From: Hydrogenophaga pseudoflava NBRC 102511
GTDB taxonomy: Bacteria; Pseudomonadota; Gammaproteobacteria; Burkholderiales; Burkholderiaceae_C
Length of the DNA: 64,000 nt
Reading direction: 5' to 3'
Assembly (NCBI RefSeq): GCF_001592285.1
Contig: NZ_BCWQ01000003.1
Coordinates: 228,569-292,568 of the forward strand
Shown here: in pieces, positions 44,550 through 53,557 of the stretch
Numbering within the stretch: the stretch's first letter is position 1
Layout: each line of letters opens with the position of its first letter
Notes under the pieces: model-generated
Databases searched by the model: none
What the model saw: the letters and a program-made list of their open reading frames with translations, nothing else
Told to the model about the DNA's origin: nothing
Made by a program: the position numbers and the translations under genes

Positions 44550-44563
44550 TTGATCTGGATCAA
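44550..44563. promoter_or_regulatory. perfect FNR/ANR box
   Basis: TTGATCTGGATCAA matches the consensus TTGAT-N4-ATCAA without mismatch. Its centre is 51 bases before the first start codon. A class II activator position would put the transcript start near 44598 and lose the ribosome-binding site (44594-44599), so anaerobic repression or a different start is more likely. Confidence 0.7.
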
Positions 44564-44607
44564 GTGGTCCAGGTCGGCGACAGCCCACGACAACAAGGAG
44601 ACAAGCC

Positions 44608-46272
44608 ATGCCGAATCGAGCGAATGCCCGGCCCGCCGCCCCGCGCCGGGCGCACGGACGCCGCACCCTCACGCCCCTGCTGCTCGCGCTGCTGGCCGCC
44701 CCCGCGGCCCAGGCGATCGAGATCGACACGGGGAACCCCGACTGGACCCTGCGCTGGGACAACACCGTCAAGGTCAGCCTGATGCAGCGTCTGAAGGACG
44801 CCTCGCCCGCGCTGTCGGCGCAGCCGCCGCTGACCGTCAACCAGGACGACGGTGACAACAACTTCAGGAAGGGCCTGGTCTCCAGCCGGCTGGACCTGCT
44901 GACCGAGCTGGACCTCGCCGGCCCGGGCTACGGCGCCCGCGTCAGCGGCGCGGCCTGGTACGACAGCGTCTACAACGGCAAGAACGACAACCGCGGCTTC
45001 ACCGCCAACCACCGGCCTGGCACCGCGTTTGCCCCCGAAACCCGCGACCTCATGGGCCGCAAGGCCGAGCTGCTTGACGCCTTCGTCTACGGCAAGTTCG
45101 ACCTGGGCGACCGCCCCGCCTCGGCCCGGCTGGGCCGCCACACCCTGCTCTGGGGCGAGAGCCTGTTCTTCGGTGCCAACGGCATCGCGGGAGGCCAGGC
45201 GCCGCTGGACCTGATCAAGCTGCTGTCGGTGCCCAACGCCACCTTCAAGGAAGTCGCCATGCCCACCGGCAAGCTCTCCGGCCAGGTGCAGCTGACGCCC
45301 GACGTGTCGCTGGGGGCCTACCTCGCCTACGAGTGGGAGAAGACCCGCCTGATGCCGGCGGGTGCCTACCTCTCCACCAGCGACTCCATGGGCCCGGGCG
45401 CCGAGCGCATCCTGGCCGGCCCCACGGCCAGCTTCGAGCGCCAGCCCGACCTGGACGCCAAGGACAGCGGGCAGGGCGGGGTGCAGCTGCGCTTCCGCGC
45501 ACCGTCGCTCGACACCGACTTCGGCCTCTACGCCATCCGCTACCACGCCACCACGCCCAGCAACATCAACACCGTGCTCAACGGCGTGCCACCGGCGCTG
45601 GTGCCCAGCAGCTACCGCTGGATGTACCACGAGGGCGTGCGCGCCTTCGGCGCCAGCTTTGCCAAGTCGGTGGGCGAATGGGGTCTGGCCGGCGAGGTCT
45701 CGGTGCGCCAGAACACGCCGCTGGCCAGCTCGGGCCAGGCCTCGCTCGCGACCATCCGCGTCAACACCGGCCTGAACAACAACAGCAACCCCGGCTACGC
45801 GGTGGGCGAGACGGCGCACGCGCAGCTCTCGTGGATCGCCTCGCTGGGGCCGTCCTTTCTCTCGCGCGAAGCCTCGTTCGTGGGCGAGGTGGCCTGGAAC
45901 ACGCGGCTGAAGGTCACGCGCAACGAGCAGATGCTCAACCCCAATGCCGACAAGTCGGCCGTGGCCACGCGCATGGTGTTCTCGCCCAGCTACCGCCAGG
46001 TGCTGCCGGGCCTGGACCTCTCGCCCACGATCGGTCTGGGCTACACCAAGGGCAAGTCCTCGGCCGTGGGGCCGGGCTTCGGCGTGGACGGGGGCGGTGA
46101 CCTGAGCCTGGGGCTCAACGCCGTCTACCTCGGCGCCTGGAACCTGGCCATCAACTACGTGCACTTCCTGGGCAAGGCCGCGCCGACGCTGGACGCCGCC
46201 AACAACGCCGTGTACCGCCAGGCGCTGAAAGACCGGAACTACCTGACCGTGTCGCTGCGCACCACCTTCTGA
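44608..46272 (+). CDS. DUF1302 outer-membrane beta-barrel protein
   Basis: 554 residues, preceded by AAGGAG. A basic signal peptide (cleavage after AAQA near residue 36) leads into IEIDTGNPDWTLRWDNTVKVSLMQRL, the DUF1302 start. The rest is strand-rich and ends in Phe (YLTVSLRTTF), the outer-membrane barrel signal. DUF1302 proteins accompany steroid and hydrophobic-substrate degradation genes and probably form an uptake channel. First gene of a 13-gene operon; the DUF1329 gene follows after 14 bases. Confidence 0.9.
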   Translation: MPNRANARPAAPRRAHGRRTLTPLLLALLAAPAAQAIEIDTGNPDWTLRWDNTVKVSLMQRLKDASPALSAQPPLTVNQDDGDNNFRKGLVSSRLDLLTELDLAGPGYGARVSGAAWYDSVYNGKNDNRGFTANHRPGTAFAPETRDLMGRKAELLDAFVYGKFDLGDRPASARLGRHTLLWGESLFFGANGIAGGQAPLDLIKLLSVPNATFKEVAMPTGKLSGQVQLTPDVSLGAYLAYEWEKTRLMPAGAYLSTSDSMGPGAERILAGPTASFERQPDLDAKDSGQGGVQLRFRAPSLDTDFGLYAIRYHATTPSNINTVLNGVPPALVPSSYRWMYHEGVRAFGASFAKSVGEWGLAGEVSVRQNTPLASSGQASLATIRVNTGLNNNSNPGYAVGETAHAQLSWIASLGPSFLSREASFVGEVAWNTRLKVTRNEQMLNPNADKSAVATRMVFSPSYRQVLPGLDLSPTIGLGYTKGKSSAVGPGFGVDGGGDLSLGLNAVYLGAWNLAINYVHFLGKAAPTLDAANNAVYRQALKDRNYLTVSLRTTF

Positions 46273-46286
46273 TCGAGGAGACCACC

Positions 46287-47633
46287 ATGAAACAACCGCA
46301 ACTGTGGACAGCGGCGGCGCTGCTGCTCGCCCTGGGCACGGCCCAGGCCGGCGTGACCGCCCAGGAGGCCGCGCGCCTCAAGACCGACCTGACCCCCCTG
46401 GGCGCCGAGCGCGCCGGCAACAAGGACGGCAGCATCCCGGCCTGGACCGGCGGCTACACCACGCCCATTCCGGGCTTCAAGAACGGCGGCCGCCGAGGCG
46501 ACCCGTTTGCGAACGAGAAGCCGCTCTACAGCATCACGGCCGCCAACATGGCCGAGCACGCGGCCAAGCTGACCGAGGGCACTCAGGCCCTGCTCAAGAA
46601 GTACCCGCAGACCTTCCGCGTCGACGTCTACAAGACCCACCGCACCGCGGCGGCGCCGCAATGGGTGTACGACAACACCTTCAAGAACGCCACCAGCGCG
46701 AAGATCGAGAACGGGGTCGTCACCGGCGCCTTCGGCGGCATTCCCTTCCCGGTGCCCAAGACCGGCGAAGAGGTCATGGCCAACCACGAGCTGCACTGGC
46801 GCGGCGAGGCCTGGCAGGCCGACTTCCGTGGCTACCTGGGCACGGCCAGCGGCCAGCGCGTGCTGTCCGTTGAAGGGCGCGGCGACTTCCAGATGCCGTA
46901 CTACGCCAACGGCGAGGCCGACAAATTCAATGGGGGGTACTGGTCGATCCGCCTGGTCAACAGCGGCCCGCCCGTGCGCGCCGGCGAGGCCATCACCGGG
47001 GTGCTGAACCTCGACCAGGACAAGAGCGCCTCCTGGGTCTACCTGACCGGGCAGCGCCGCGTGCGCAAGCTGCCCAATGCCTGCTGCGACACGCCCACCC
47101 CCGCCACCGCGGGTGTGGCCAGCTTCGACGAGGTCGACGTCTTTGGCGGACGCAGCGACCGCTTCGACTGGAAGCTCGTGGGCAAGCAGGAGATGCTGAT
47201 CCCCTACAACAGCAACCGGCTGCACACCCCGGCCAAGGACAGCGACGTGCTGCTGGCCAACCACCTCAACCCCGACCACGTGCGCTGGGAGCTGCACCGG
47301 GTGTACGTGGTCGAGGCCACGCTCAAGGCTGGCCAGCGCCACCAGGCACCCAGGAGCCGCTACTACGTGGACGAGGACACCTGGGTGGCCGTGCTGGGCG
47401 ACCGCTGGGACGCCAAGGGCCAGCTGTGGAAAACCATCTGGTCGCACCCGGTGGTGATGCCCGACCTGCCGGCCACCACGCCGCAGCAGCAGTGGGGCTT
47501 CAACGACCTGATCTCGGGCGCCTGGTACGCCAGCGGCGTGGTCAACGAGCGCAACCAGCACTACAAGATCGTGCCGCGCCGTCCGGACAGCTTCTTCACC
47601 CCCGACGCCATGGCCGGCGACGGCGTGCGCTGA
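46287..47633 (+). CDS. DUF1329 periplasmic/outer-membrane protein
   Basis: 448 residues with a signal peptide (cleavage after AQA near residue 20). The DUF1329 signature LKTDLTPLGAERAGNKDGSIPAWTGGY is present, followed by a LolA/LolB-like beta fold that may bind hydrophobic ligands. DUF1302 and DUF1329 genes are nearly always neighbours and are thought to form an envelope transport pair; the exact role is unproven. GAGGAG precedes the ATG. Confidence 0.92.
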   Translation: MKQPQLWTAAALLLALGTAQAGVTAQEAARLKTDLTPLGAERAGNKDGSIPAWTGGYTTPIPGFKNGGRRGDPFANEKPLYSITAANMAEHAAKLTEGTQALLKKYPQTFRVDVYKTHRTAAAPQWVYDNTFKNATSAKIENGVVTGAFGGIPFPVPKTGEEVMANHELHWRGEAWQADFRGYLGTASGQRVLSVEGRGDFQMPYYANGEADKFNGGYWSIRLVNSGPPVRAGEAITGVLNLDQDKSASWVYLTGQRRVRKLPNACCDTPTPATAGVASFDEVDVFGGRSDRFDWKLVGKQEMLIPYNSNRLHTPAKDSDVLLANHLNPDHVRWELHRVYVVEATLKAGQRHQAPRSRYYVDEDTWVAVLGDRWDAKGQLWKTIWSHPVVMPDLPATTPQQQWGFNDLISGAWYASGVVNERNQHYKIVPRRPDSFFTPDAMAGDGVR

Positions 47634-47645
47634 GCGGGCAGCACC

Positions 47646-48683
47646 ATGCGTCTGTCACTTCTCCTGGCCGTGGTGTGCGCGGCGACCAGTGCGGGCCCCG
47701 CGCTGGCCCGCCCGCCGGTGGGCGATGCACTGCAGCGCCCGGCCCTGGCGGTCAAGGCGCCGCAGCGGGCCGTGCTGCTCGCGGCGGCCCAGGCCGGTGC
47801 GCGCCTTGTGGCGGTGGGCGAGCGCGGCATCGTGGCCCTGAGCGACGACCGCGGCGCCAGCTGGCGCCAGGCGCCCAGCCCGGTGAGCGTGACGCTGACC
47901 ATGGTGCGCTTTGCCGACGAGCGGCACGGCGTGGCCGTGGGCCACGGCGGCACGGTGCTGACCACCGACGACGCGGGGGCCAGCTGGCGCCTGCGTCTGG
48001 ACGGCCGGCGTCTGGCCGAGATCGCCAAGGCGGCGGCCACCACGCCCGAAGCGCAGCGGGACGCCGAGCGTCTGCTGGCCGACGGACCCGACAAACCGTT
48101 CCTGGACGTGCTGCAGTGGGACGCGAAGCGCCTGCTCGCCGTGGGCGCCTACGGGCTGGCCTTCTACAGCGACGACGGCGGCGAGCGCTGGACGCCCTGG
48201 ATGGACCGCCTGCCCAACCCCAAGGCCCTGCACTGGTACGTGGCGCGGCGCGCGGGCGACACCCTGCTGCTGGCTGGCGAGCAGGGCCTGCTGGCCCGCT
48301 CCACCGACGGCGGCCAGACCTTTCAGACCATGAACTCCCCCTACCAAGGCAGCTGGTTCACCGGCGAGCTGCGAGCCGACGGCCAGACCGTGCTGGCGGG
48401 CCTGCGCGGCAACGTGTGGCGCTCCACCGATGGTGGCGCCCAGTGGACCCCGCTGGCCTCGCCGGTGCCGGCGACCATCACCGCCATGGCCACCGCGGCC
48501 GACGGCGGGCTGCTGCTCGCCAGCCAGGCCGGCGTGGTGCTGCGCCTGCAGGGCGACGCGCTGGTGCCGCTGAAGGCGCCCCCGGTGCCCATGCCCTCGG
48601 CCTTGTTGCCGTTGCAGGGCGGGCCGCTGCTCACGCTGGGCGTGGCCGGCGTGGTGCCTGTTGATGCAGGAGCGCTGCAATGA
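47646..48683 (+). CDS. YCF48-type beta-propeller protein with Asp-box repeats
   Basis: 345 residues, secreted (signal ending ALA near residue 21). At least five Asp-box (BNR) motifs mark propeller blades: SDDRGASW, TTDDAGASW, SDDGGERW, STDGGQTF and STDGGAQW. The family is related to the photosystem assembly factor YCF48; in heterotrophs it sits with DUF1302/DUF1329/MMPL genes. It probably serves as a periplasmic adaptor of the transport set. Its stop overlaps the next start (ATGA). Confidence 0.9.
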   Translation: MRLSLLLAVVCAATSAGPALARPPVGDALQRPALAVKAPQRAVLLAAAQAGARLVAVGERGIVALSDDRGASWRQAPSPVSVTLTMVRFADERHGVAVGHGGTVLTTDDAGASWRLRLDGRRLAEIAKAAATTPEAQRDAERLLADGPDKPFLDVLQWDAKRLLAVGAYGLAFYSDDGGERWTPWMDRLPNPKALHWYVARRAGDTLLLAGEQGLLARSTDGGQTFQTMNSPYQGSWFTGELRADGQTVLAGLRGNVWRSTDGGAQWTPLASPVPATITAMATAADGGLLLASQAGVVLRLQGDALVPLKAPPVPMPSALLPLQGGPLLTLGVAGVVPVDAGALQ

Positions 48684-51067
48684 GCACCTCTGCATTCGAC
48701 CCCCGCTCGGGCTCGCTGATTGAGCGCGCTCTGTTCAACCACCGCGGCATCGTGGTGCTGCTGTGCGCGCTGGTCACGCTGCTGCTGGGCTGGCAGGCCA
48801 CGCGCCTGCAGCTCAACGCCAGCTTCGAGAAAACCATCCCCACCAGCCACCCCTACATCCAGAACTATCTGACGCACCAGAACGAGCTGAGTGGCCTGGG
48901 CAATGCAGTGCGCATCGCGGTGGCCCAGCCCGAAGGCAGCATTTACGACGCGCAGTACCTCGACACCTTGCGCCGCCTCTCCGACGAGGTGTTCCTGCTG
49001 CCCGGCGTGGACCGCGCGCGCATGAAATCGCTGTGGACGCCGAGCACGCGCTGGGTCGGCGTGACCGAGGACGGCCTGGAGGGCGGGCCGGTGATCCCCG
49101 ATGGCTTCGACGGTTCGCCGGCCAAGCTGCAGCAGCTGGCCGCCAATGTGGCGCGCTCGGGCGAGATCGGCCAGAACGTGGCGCGCGACGCGCAGTCGTC
49201 GGTGATCTTCGTGCCGCTGCTGGCGAAAGACGCCGAGGGCCGGGCCATCGACTACGCGCGGCTCTCGGGCCAGCTCGACGCGCTGCGCGCGAAATACGAG
49301 GCCGAGGGCGTGCGCGTGCACATCACCGGCTTCGCCAAGATCGTGGGCGACCTGATCGACGGCGTGCGGGCGGTGCTGGTGTTCTTCGCCATCGCCGTGG
49401 CCATCGCTACCGCCATGGTGTTCTGGTACACGCGCTGCGTGCGCTCCACGCTGCTGGTGGTGGTCGCCTCGCTGATCGCGGTGGTCTGGCAGCTGGGCCT
49501 GCTGCCGCTGCTGGGCTACGCGCTGGACCCGTACTCCATCCTCGTGCCCTTCCTGGTGTTCGCCATCGGCATGAGCCACGGCGCGCAGAAGATGAACGGC
49601 ATCATGCAGGACGTGGGCCGCGGCCTGCCCAAGCTGGTGGCCGCGCGCTTCACCTTCCGCCGCCTGTTCCTGGCCGGGCTCACGGCCCTGCTGGCCGACG
49701 CGGTGGGCTTCGCGGTGCTGCTGGTGATCGACATCCAGGTCATCCGCGAACTGGCCATCGCCGCGTCCATTGGCGTGGCGGTGCTGATCTTCACCAACCT
49801 GATCCTGCTGCCGATTCTGCTGAGCTACACCGGCGTGAGTGAGCGCGCCGCCGCGCGCAGCCTGCGCGCCGAGCAGGCCGACGCCTCCGGCGCCGCCAAA
49901 CACCCGATGTGGGCCTTGCTCGACCGCTTCACCCGGCGCCCCTGGGCCACGGTGGCGGTGCTGGCCGGTCTGCTGATGGGGCTGGGCGGTTTCGCCGCCA
50001 GCACGCAGCTCAAGATCGGGGACCTCGACCCCGGCGCGCCCGAGCTGCGCGCGGACAGCCGCTACAACCGCGACGTGGCCTTCATGAACGCGGCCTACGG
50101 CGCGGGCAGCGACGTGCTGGCCGTGATGGTGAAGACGCCCGAGGGCCAGTGCTCGGCCTACGACACGCTCAACAAGATCGACGCGCTCGAATGGGAGCTG
50201 CGCCAGATCGACGGCGTGGAGAACACCAACACGCTCGCGCTGCTCAACCGCCGCGTGCTCTCGGGCCTGAACGAAGGCAACCCGCGCTGGTACGAGTTCC
50301 TGCCGAACCAGGACATGCTCAACACCGTGACGGCCAGCGCGCCGCGCGGCCTCTACAACGACGCCTGCGGCCTGCTCACGGTCTACGTCTACCTGCGCGA
50401 CCACAAGGCCGACACGCTGGCCCGCGTGGTGGACCACGTCGAAGGCTTCGCCCAGGTGAACAACACGGCCGACACGCAGTTTCTGCTGGCCGCCGGTTCG
50501 GCCGGCATCGAGGCCGCGACCAACATCGTCGTCAAGGACGCCTGGCGCACCATGCTGCTGATGGTCTACGGCGCCGTGGTGCTGCTGTGCTTCATCACCT
50601 TCCGCTCCTGGCGCGCAGTGGTGGTGGCGGTGCTGCCGCTGGTGGTGACCTCGTTCCTGGCCGAGGCGCTGATGGTGGCGCTGGGCATGGGCGTGAAGGT
50701 GGCCACGTTGCCGGTGATCGCGCTGGGTGTGGGCATCGGCGTCGACTACGCGCTCTACATCCTGTCCATCACCCTCGCCCAGCTGCGCGAAGGCAAGAGC
50801 CTTTCGGACGCCTACTACCGCGCCCTGCTGTTCACCGGCAAGGTGGTGATGCTGACCGGCGTCACGCTGGCCGTGGGCGTGATCACCTGGGTGGCCTCGC
50901 CCATCAAGTTCCAGGCCGACATGGGCCTGCTGCTGGCCTTCATGTTCCTCTGGAACATGCTCGGCGCCCTCGTGCTGCTGCCCGCGCTCGCGCACTTCCT
51001 GCTGCGGCCCGCGCCTGTGCGCGTCGCCGCGGCCCCATCCCTTTCCAACCCCCTCCCGGCCCACTGA
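48680..51067 (+). CDS. MMPL/RND-family permease
   Basis: 795 residues with twelve membrane segments in two sets of six and two large periplasmic loops. Segments 4-5 include FLVFAIGMSHGAQKMNGIMQDVGRG and the second half VIALGVGIGVDYALYILSITLAQLREGKSLSDAYYRALLFTGKVV, typical of the hopanoid/mycolipid-type RND branch. It probably moves a hydrophobic substrate in concert with DUF1302, DUF1329 and the YCF48-like protein. Confidence 0.92.
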   Translation: MSTSAFDPRSGSLIERALFNHRGIVVLLCALVTLLLGWQATRLQLNASFEKTIPTSHPYIQNYLTHQNELSGLGNAVRIAVAQPEGSIYDAQYLDTLRRLSDEVFLLPGVDRARMKSLWTPSTRWVGVTEDGLEGGPVIPDGFDGSPAKLQQLAANVARSGEIGQNVARDAQSSVIFVPLLAKDAEGRAIDYARLSGQLDALRAKYEAEGVRVHITGFAKIVGDLIDGVRAVLVFFAIAVAIATAMVFWYTRCVRSTLLVVVASLIAVVWQLGLLPLLGYALDPYSILVPFLVFAIGMSHGAQKMNGIMQDVGRGLPKLVAARFTFRRLFLAGLTALLADAVGFAVLLVIDIQVIRELAIAASIGVAVLIFTNLILLPILLSYTGVSERAAARSLRAEQADASGAAKHPMWALLDRFTRRPWATVAVLAGLLMGLGGFAASTQLKIGDLDPGAPELRADSRYNRDVAFMNAAYGAGSDVLAVMVKTPEGQCSAYDTLNKIDALEWELRQIDGVENTNTLALLNRRVLSGLNEGNPRWYEFLPNQDMLNTVTASAPRGLYNDACGLLTVYVYLRDHKADTLARVVDHVEGFAQVNNTADTQFLLAAGSAGIEAATNIVVKDAWRTMLLMVYGAVVLLCFITFRSWRAVVVAVLPLVVTSFLAEALMVALGMGVKVATLPVIALGVGIGVDYALYILSITLAQLREGKSLSDAYYRALLFTGKVVMLTGVTLAVGVITWVASPIKFQADMGLLLAFMFLWNMLGALVLLPALAHFLLRPAPVRVAAAPSLSNPLPAH

Positions 51068-51071
51068 TCCC

Positions 51072-52238
51072 ATGTTCAAGTACTTCCCCACCAACTACGT
51101 CTGGAACCTTTCCGTCAACCTGGCCATCGAGATGGGCGCGCGCATGGGCGAGATCGAAACCATGTGCGGGCCTTTGCAGGAGGCCGCCAAAGCTCCCGAC
51201 GCCGCCGGCACCCAGGCTTTCCGCGAGACCTGGGTGAGCATGGCCGACCGGCTCTGCGAACTGGCCGCCGAAGACGAGGCCAAGGGCCGCCTGTTCTCTG
51301 CCGGCGAAAAGTACCGCCGCGCGTCCGCCTACCTGATCACGGCCGAGCGTCTGCAGGCGCACGATGCCCCCGGCCGCCTGGCCCTCTACCGGCGCGAGCT
51401 GGCGCTGTTCCACAAGGGCGCCAGCCTGATGCGCGACCGCGTCCAGCGCGTCGAGATCCCCTACGAGGGTTCGCACATCTCTGCCCTGTACTTCCCGGCC
51501 GAAGGCCTGCGGCCCGGCGAGCGCGCACCGCTGCTGGTGCAGCTCAACGGTCTGGACTCCACCAAGGAGATGAAGTACCTGGTCGGCCTGCCAGCCTGGC
51601 TGTCCAAGCGCGGCGTGTCCTCGCTGATGGTCGACCAGCCCGGCACCGGCGAAGCCCTGCGCCTGCAGGGCCTGACCGCGCGCTACGACGCCGAACACTG
51701 GGCCAGCCGCGTGGTCGACTGGCTGGAGCAGCACCCGCAGGTGGACCCGAAACGCATTGGCTGCGAGGGCGTCTCGCTGGGCGGCTACTACTGCCCGCGC
51801 GTGGTGGCGATGGAGCCGCGCTTTGCCTGCGGCGTGGCCTGGGGCGCCAACCACGACTGGCGCGACGTGCAGAAGCGCCGGCTGGAGAAGGAAGGCGACT
51901 TCCCCGTGCCGCACTACTGGGCCCACGTGTGCTGGGTCTGGGGCGCCAAGGACATCGACGACTTCATGCGCATCGCCGAGGACGTGCACCTGGACGGCGT
52001 GGTCGAGAAGATCAAGGTGCCGTTCCTGGTGACGCACGGCGAGCGCGACTCGCAGATCCCGCTCAAGTGGGCGCACCGCACCTACGAACAGCTAGTCAAC
52101 AGCCCCAAGCGCGAACTCAAGATCTTCACCGACCGCGAAGGCGGCGTGCAGCACGCCAGCTTCGACAACAGCATCAACGCCGGCCACTACATCGCCGACT
52201 GGGTGGCCCAAACCCTGGGCGGCCGCGCGGCCGCCTGA
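51072..52238 (+). CDS. alpha/beta hydrolase with N-terminal helical cap (C-C hydrolase candidate)
   Basis: 388 residues, cytoplasmic. Residues 1-130 are helical (FKYFPTNYVWNLSVNLAIEMGARMGEIETMCG). The hydrolase core has nucleophile motif G-V-S-L-G (CEGVSLGGYYCPR), an acid in HGERDSQIP and a His in VQHASFDN. Length and layout match 2,6-dihydroxypseudooxynicotine hydrolase-type enzymes, which cleave C-C bonds of diketone-like compounds. In this operon it could act on a ring-opening product. It begins 4 bases after the MMPL stop. Confidence 0.85.
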   Translation: MFKYFPTNYVWNLSVNLAIEMGARMGEIETMCGPLQEAAKAPDAAGTQAFRETWVSMADRLCELAAEDEAKGRLFSAGEKYRRASAYLITAERLQAHDAPGRLALYRRELALFHKGASLMRDRVQRVEIPYEGSHISALYFPAEGLRPGERAPLLVQLNGLDSTKEMKYLVGLPAWLSKRGVSSLMVDQPGTGEALRLQGLTARYDAEHWASRVVDWLEQHPQVDPKRIGCEGVSLGGYYCPRVVAMEPRFACGVAWGANHDWRDVQKRRLEKEGDFPVPHYWAHVCWVWGAKDIDDFMRIAEDVHLDGVVEKIKVPFLVTHGERDSQIPLKWAHRTYEQLVNSPKRELKIFTDREGGVQHASFDNSINAGHYIADWVAQTLGGRAAA

Positions 52239-52264
52239 AACACCACAACAGTAGGGAACCTCAC

Positions 52265-53194
52265 ATGAACATCATCGGACTCGACGCCCTGGTCTTTGGC
52301 GTGGACGACCTCGCCGCCTGTAGCCAGTACCTCATCGACTACGGCCTGCGCGACGCGGGCGGCGACCGCTTCGAAGCGCTCGACGGCACCGCCGTCGTGC
52401 TCCGCGCGAAGGACGACGCCACGCTGCCGCCCGGCCTGGGCACCGCCAGCATGCTGCGGGAAACGGTCTACGGTGTGGCCGACGCCGCCACACTGGACGT
52501 GATTGCTGCGGAGCTGTCCAAGGACCGCACGGTGACGCACGAGCATGGCGTGGTGCGATCGCACGACGACATGGGCTTCGCGCTGGCCTTCCAGGTCAGC
52601 GTGCGCCGCCCGCTGGACCTGCCGGCCGAGACGGTGAACGCGCCGGGCGCGCCGGTCCAGCGCCCGGCGAACACGGTCGCGGTGGACCAGAACGCGCCGG
52701 CCCTGCCGCGCTCGCTCTCGCACGTCGTGTACTTCGTGCCCGACACCGCGAAGGCCGAGGCCTTCTACCGCCGGCTGGGCTTCGTCTGCACCGACCGCTT
52801 CACCGGCGTCGGCCCCTTCCTGCGGCCCGCCGGCACGCACGAGCACCACAGCCTCTTCATGATCCAGACGCCGCCCTTCATGAAAGGCTGCGAGCACTTC
52901 ACCTTCCACATGGGCGGCCCCACCGATCTGATGCTGGCTGGCGCGCGCTTTGTGGAGAAGGGCTACCAGAGTTTCTGGGGCCCGGGGCGCCACAAGTTCG
53001 GCAGCAACTGGTTCTGGTACTTCAACTCGCCGCTGGGCTGCCATGTCGAGTACGACGCCGACATGGACCAGCACGACGAGCGCTGGTCGCCCCGCGAGGT
53101 GCCCATGGGCGCCGACGCCTCGCAGCTGTTCCTGTTCCAGCACCGGGAGAAGTGGGCACCGTCCGGCCCGCCGCCCGGCGCGCCCGCGCACTGA
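52265..53194 (+). CDS. two-domain VOC protein, extradiol dioxygenase type
   Basis: 309 residues with two VOC domains (about 1-135 and 150-300). The second keeps the extradiol metal triad: His153 (LSHVVYFVPD), His194/His195 (EHHSLFM) and Glu262 (CHVEYDAD), so Fe(II)- or Mn(II)-dependent ring cleavage of a catechol-like compound is plausible. The N-terminal domain lacks these ligands, as in known extradiol enzymes. Flanked by a C-C-hydrolase-type gene and a Rieske/FAD-monooxygenase pair, which fits a meta-cleavage route. Confidence 0.85.
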   Translation: MNIIGLDALVFGVDDLAACSQYLIDYGLRDAGGDRFEALDGTAVVLRAKDDATLPPGLGTASMLRETVYGVADAATLDVIAAELSKDRTVTHEHGVVRSHDDMGFALAFQVSVRRPLDLPAETVNAPGAPVQRPANTVAVDQNAPALPRSLSHVVYFVPDTAKAEAFYRRLGFVCTDRFTGVGPFLRPAGTHEHHSLFMIQTPPFMKGCEHFTFHMGGPTDLMLAGARFVEKGYQSFWGPGRHKFGSNWFWYFNSPLGCHVEYDADMDQHDERWSPREVPMGADASQLFLFQHREKWAPSGPPPGAPAH

Positions 53195-53206
53195 AGGCTG
53201 CCGACC

Positions 53207-53557
53207 ATGAGGCTGTGTCACATCGACCAGTTGCCCGACGGCGCTTCCCGGGGTTTTGACCCGCACCAGGTGGGGCAGGACACGGTGCTCGTGGTGCGCC
53301 AGGGCGCGCGGCTTTTCGCCTACCGCGACGCCTGCCCCCACCACGACACGCCCATGGCCTGGCGCAAGGACGCCTACCTCGACGGCACGGGCCGGCACAT
53401 CGTCTGCGCGGCCCATGGCGCGCAGTTCGACATCGCCACCGGCCTGTGCACGCTCGGGCCGTGTCTGGGCGAATCGCTCACGCCCGTCACTTTGCAGATC
53501 CACAACAACGGCGAGGTCCACCTCGCTCCCCAACACCCCCTGGAGACACCCACATGA
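53207..53557 (+). CDS. Rieske [2Fe-2S] ferredoxin-like protein
   Basis: 116 residues. Two Rieske motifs, CPHH (Cys-x-His in DACPHHDTPM) and CAAHGAQF (Cys-x2-His), bind one 2Fe-2S cluster. No membrane anchor. It likely feeds electrons to an oxygenase; the neighbouring FAD monooxygenase is not a Rieske oxygenase, so it may serve another partner or protect the dioxygenase iron by reduction. Its stop overlaps the next start (ATGA), so the two are translationally coupled. Confidence 0.9.
   Translation: MRLCHIDQLPDGASRGFDPHQVGQDTVLVVRQGARLFAYRDACPHHDTPMAWRKDAYLDGTGRHIVCAAHGAQFDIATGLCTLGPCLGESLTPVTLQIHNNGEVHLAPQHPLETPT

Noticed and set aside
44550..44563. FNR box as a class II activator site
   Set aside because: Activation from this position would start the transcript inside or after the ribosome-binding site of the first gene.
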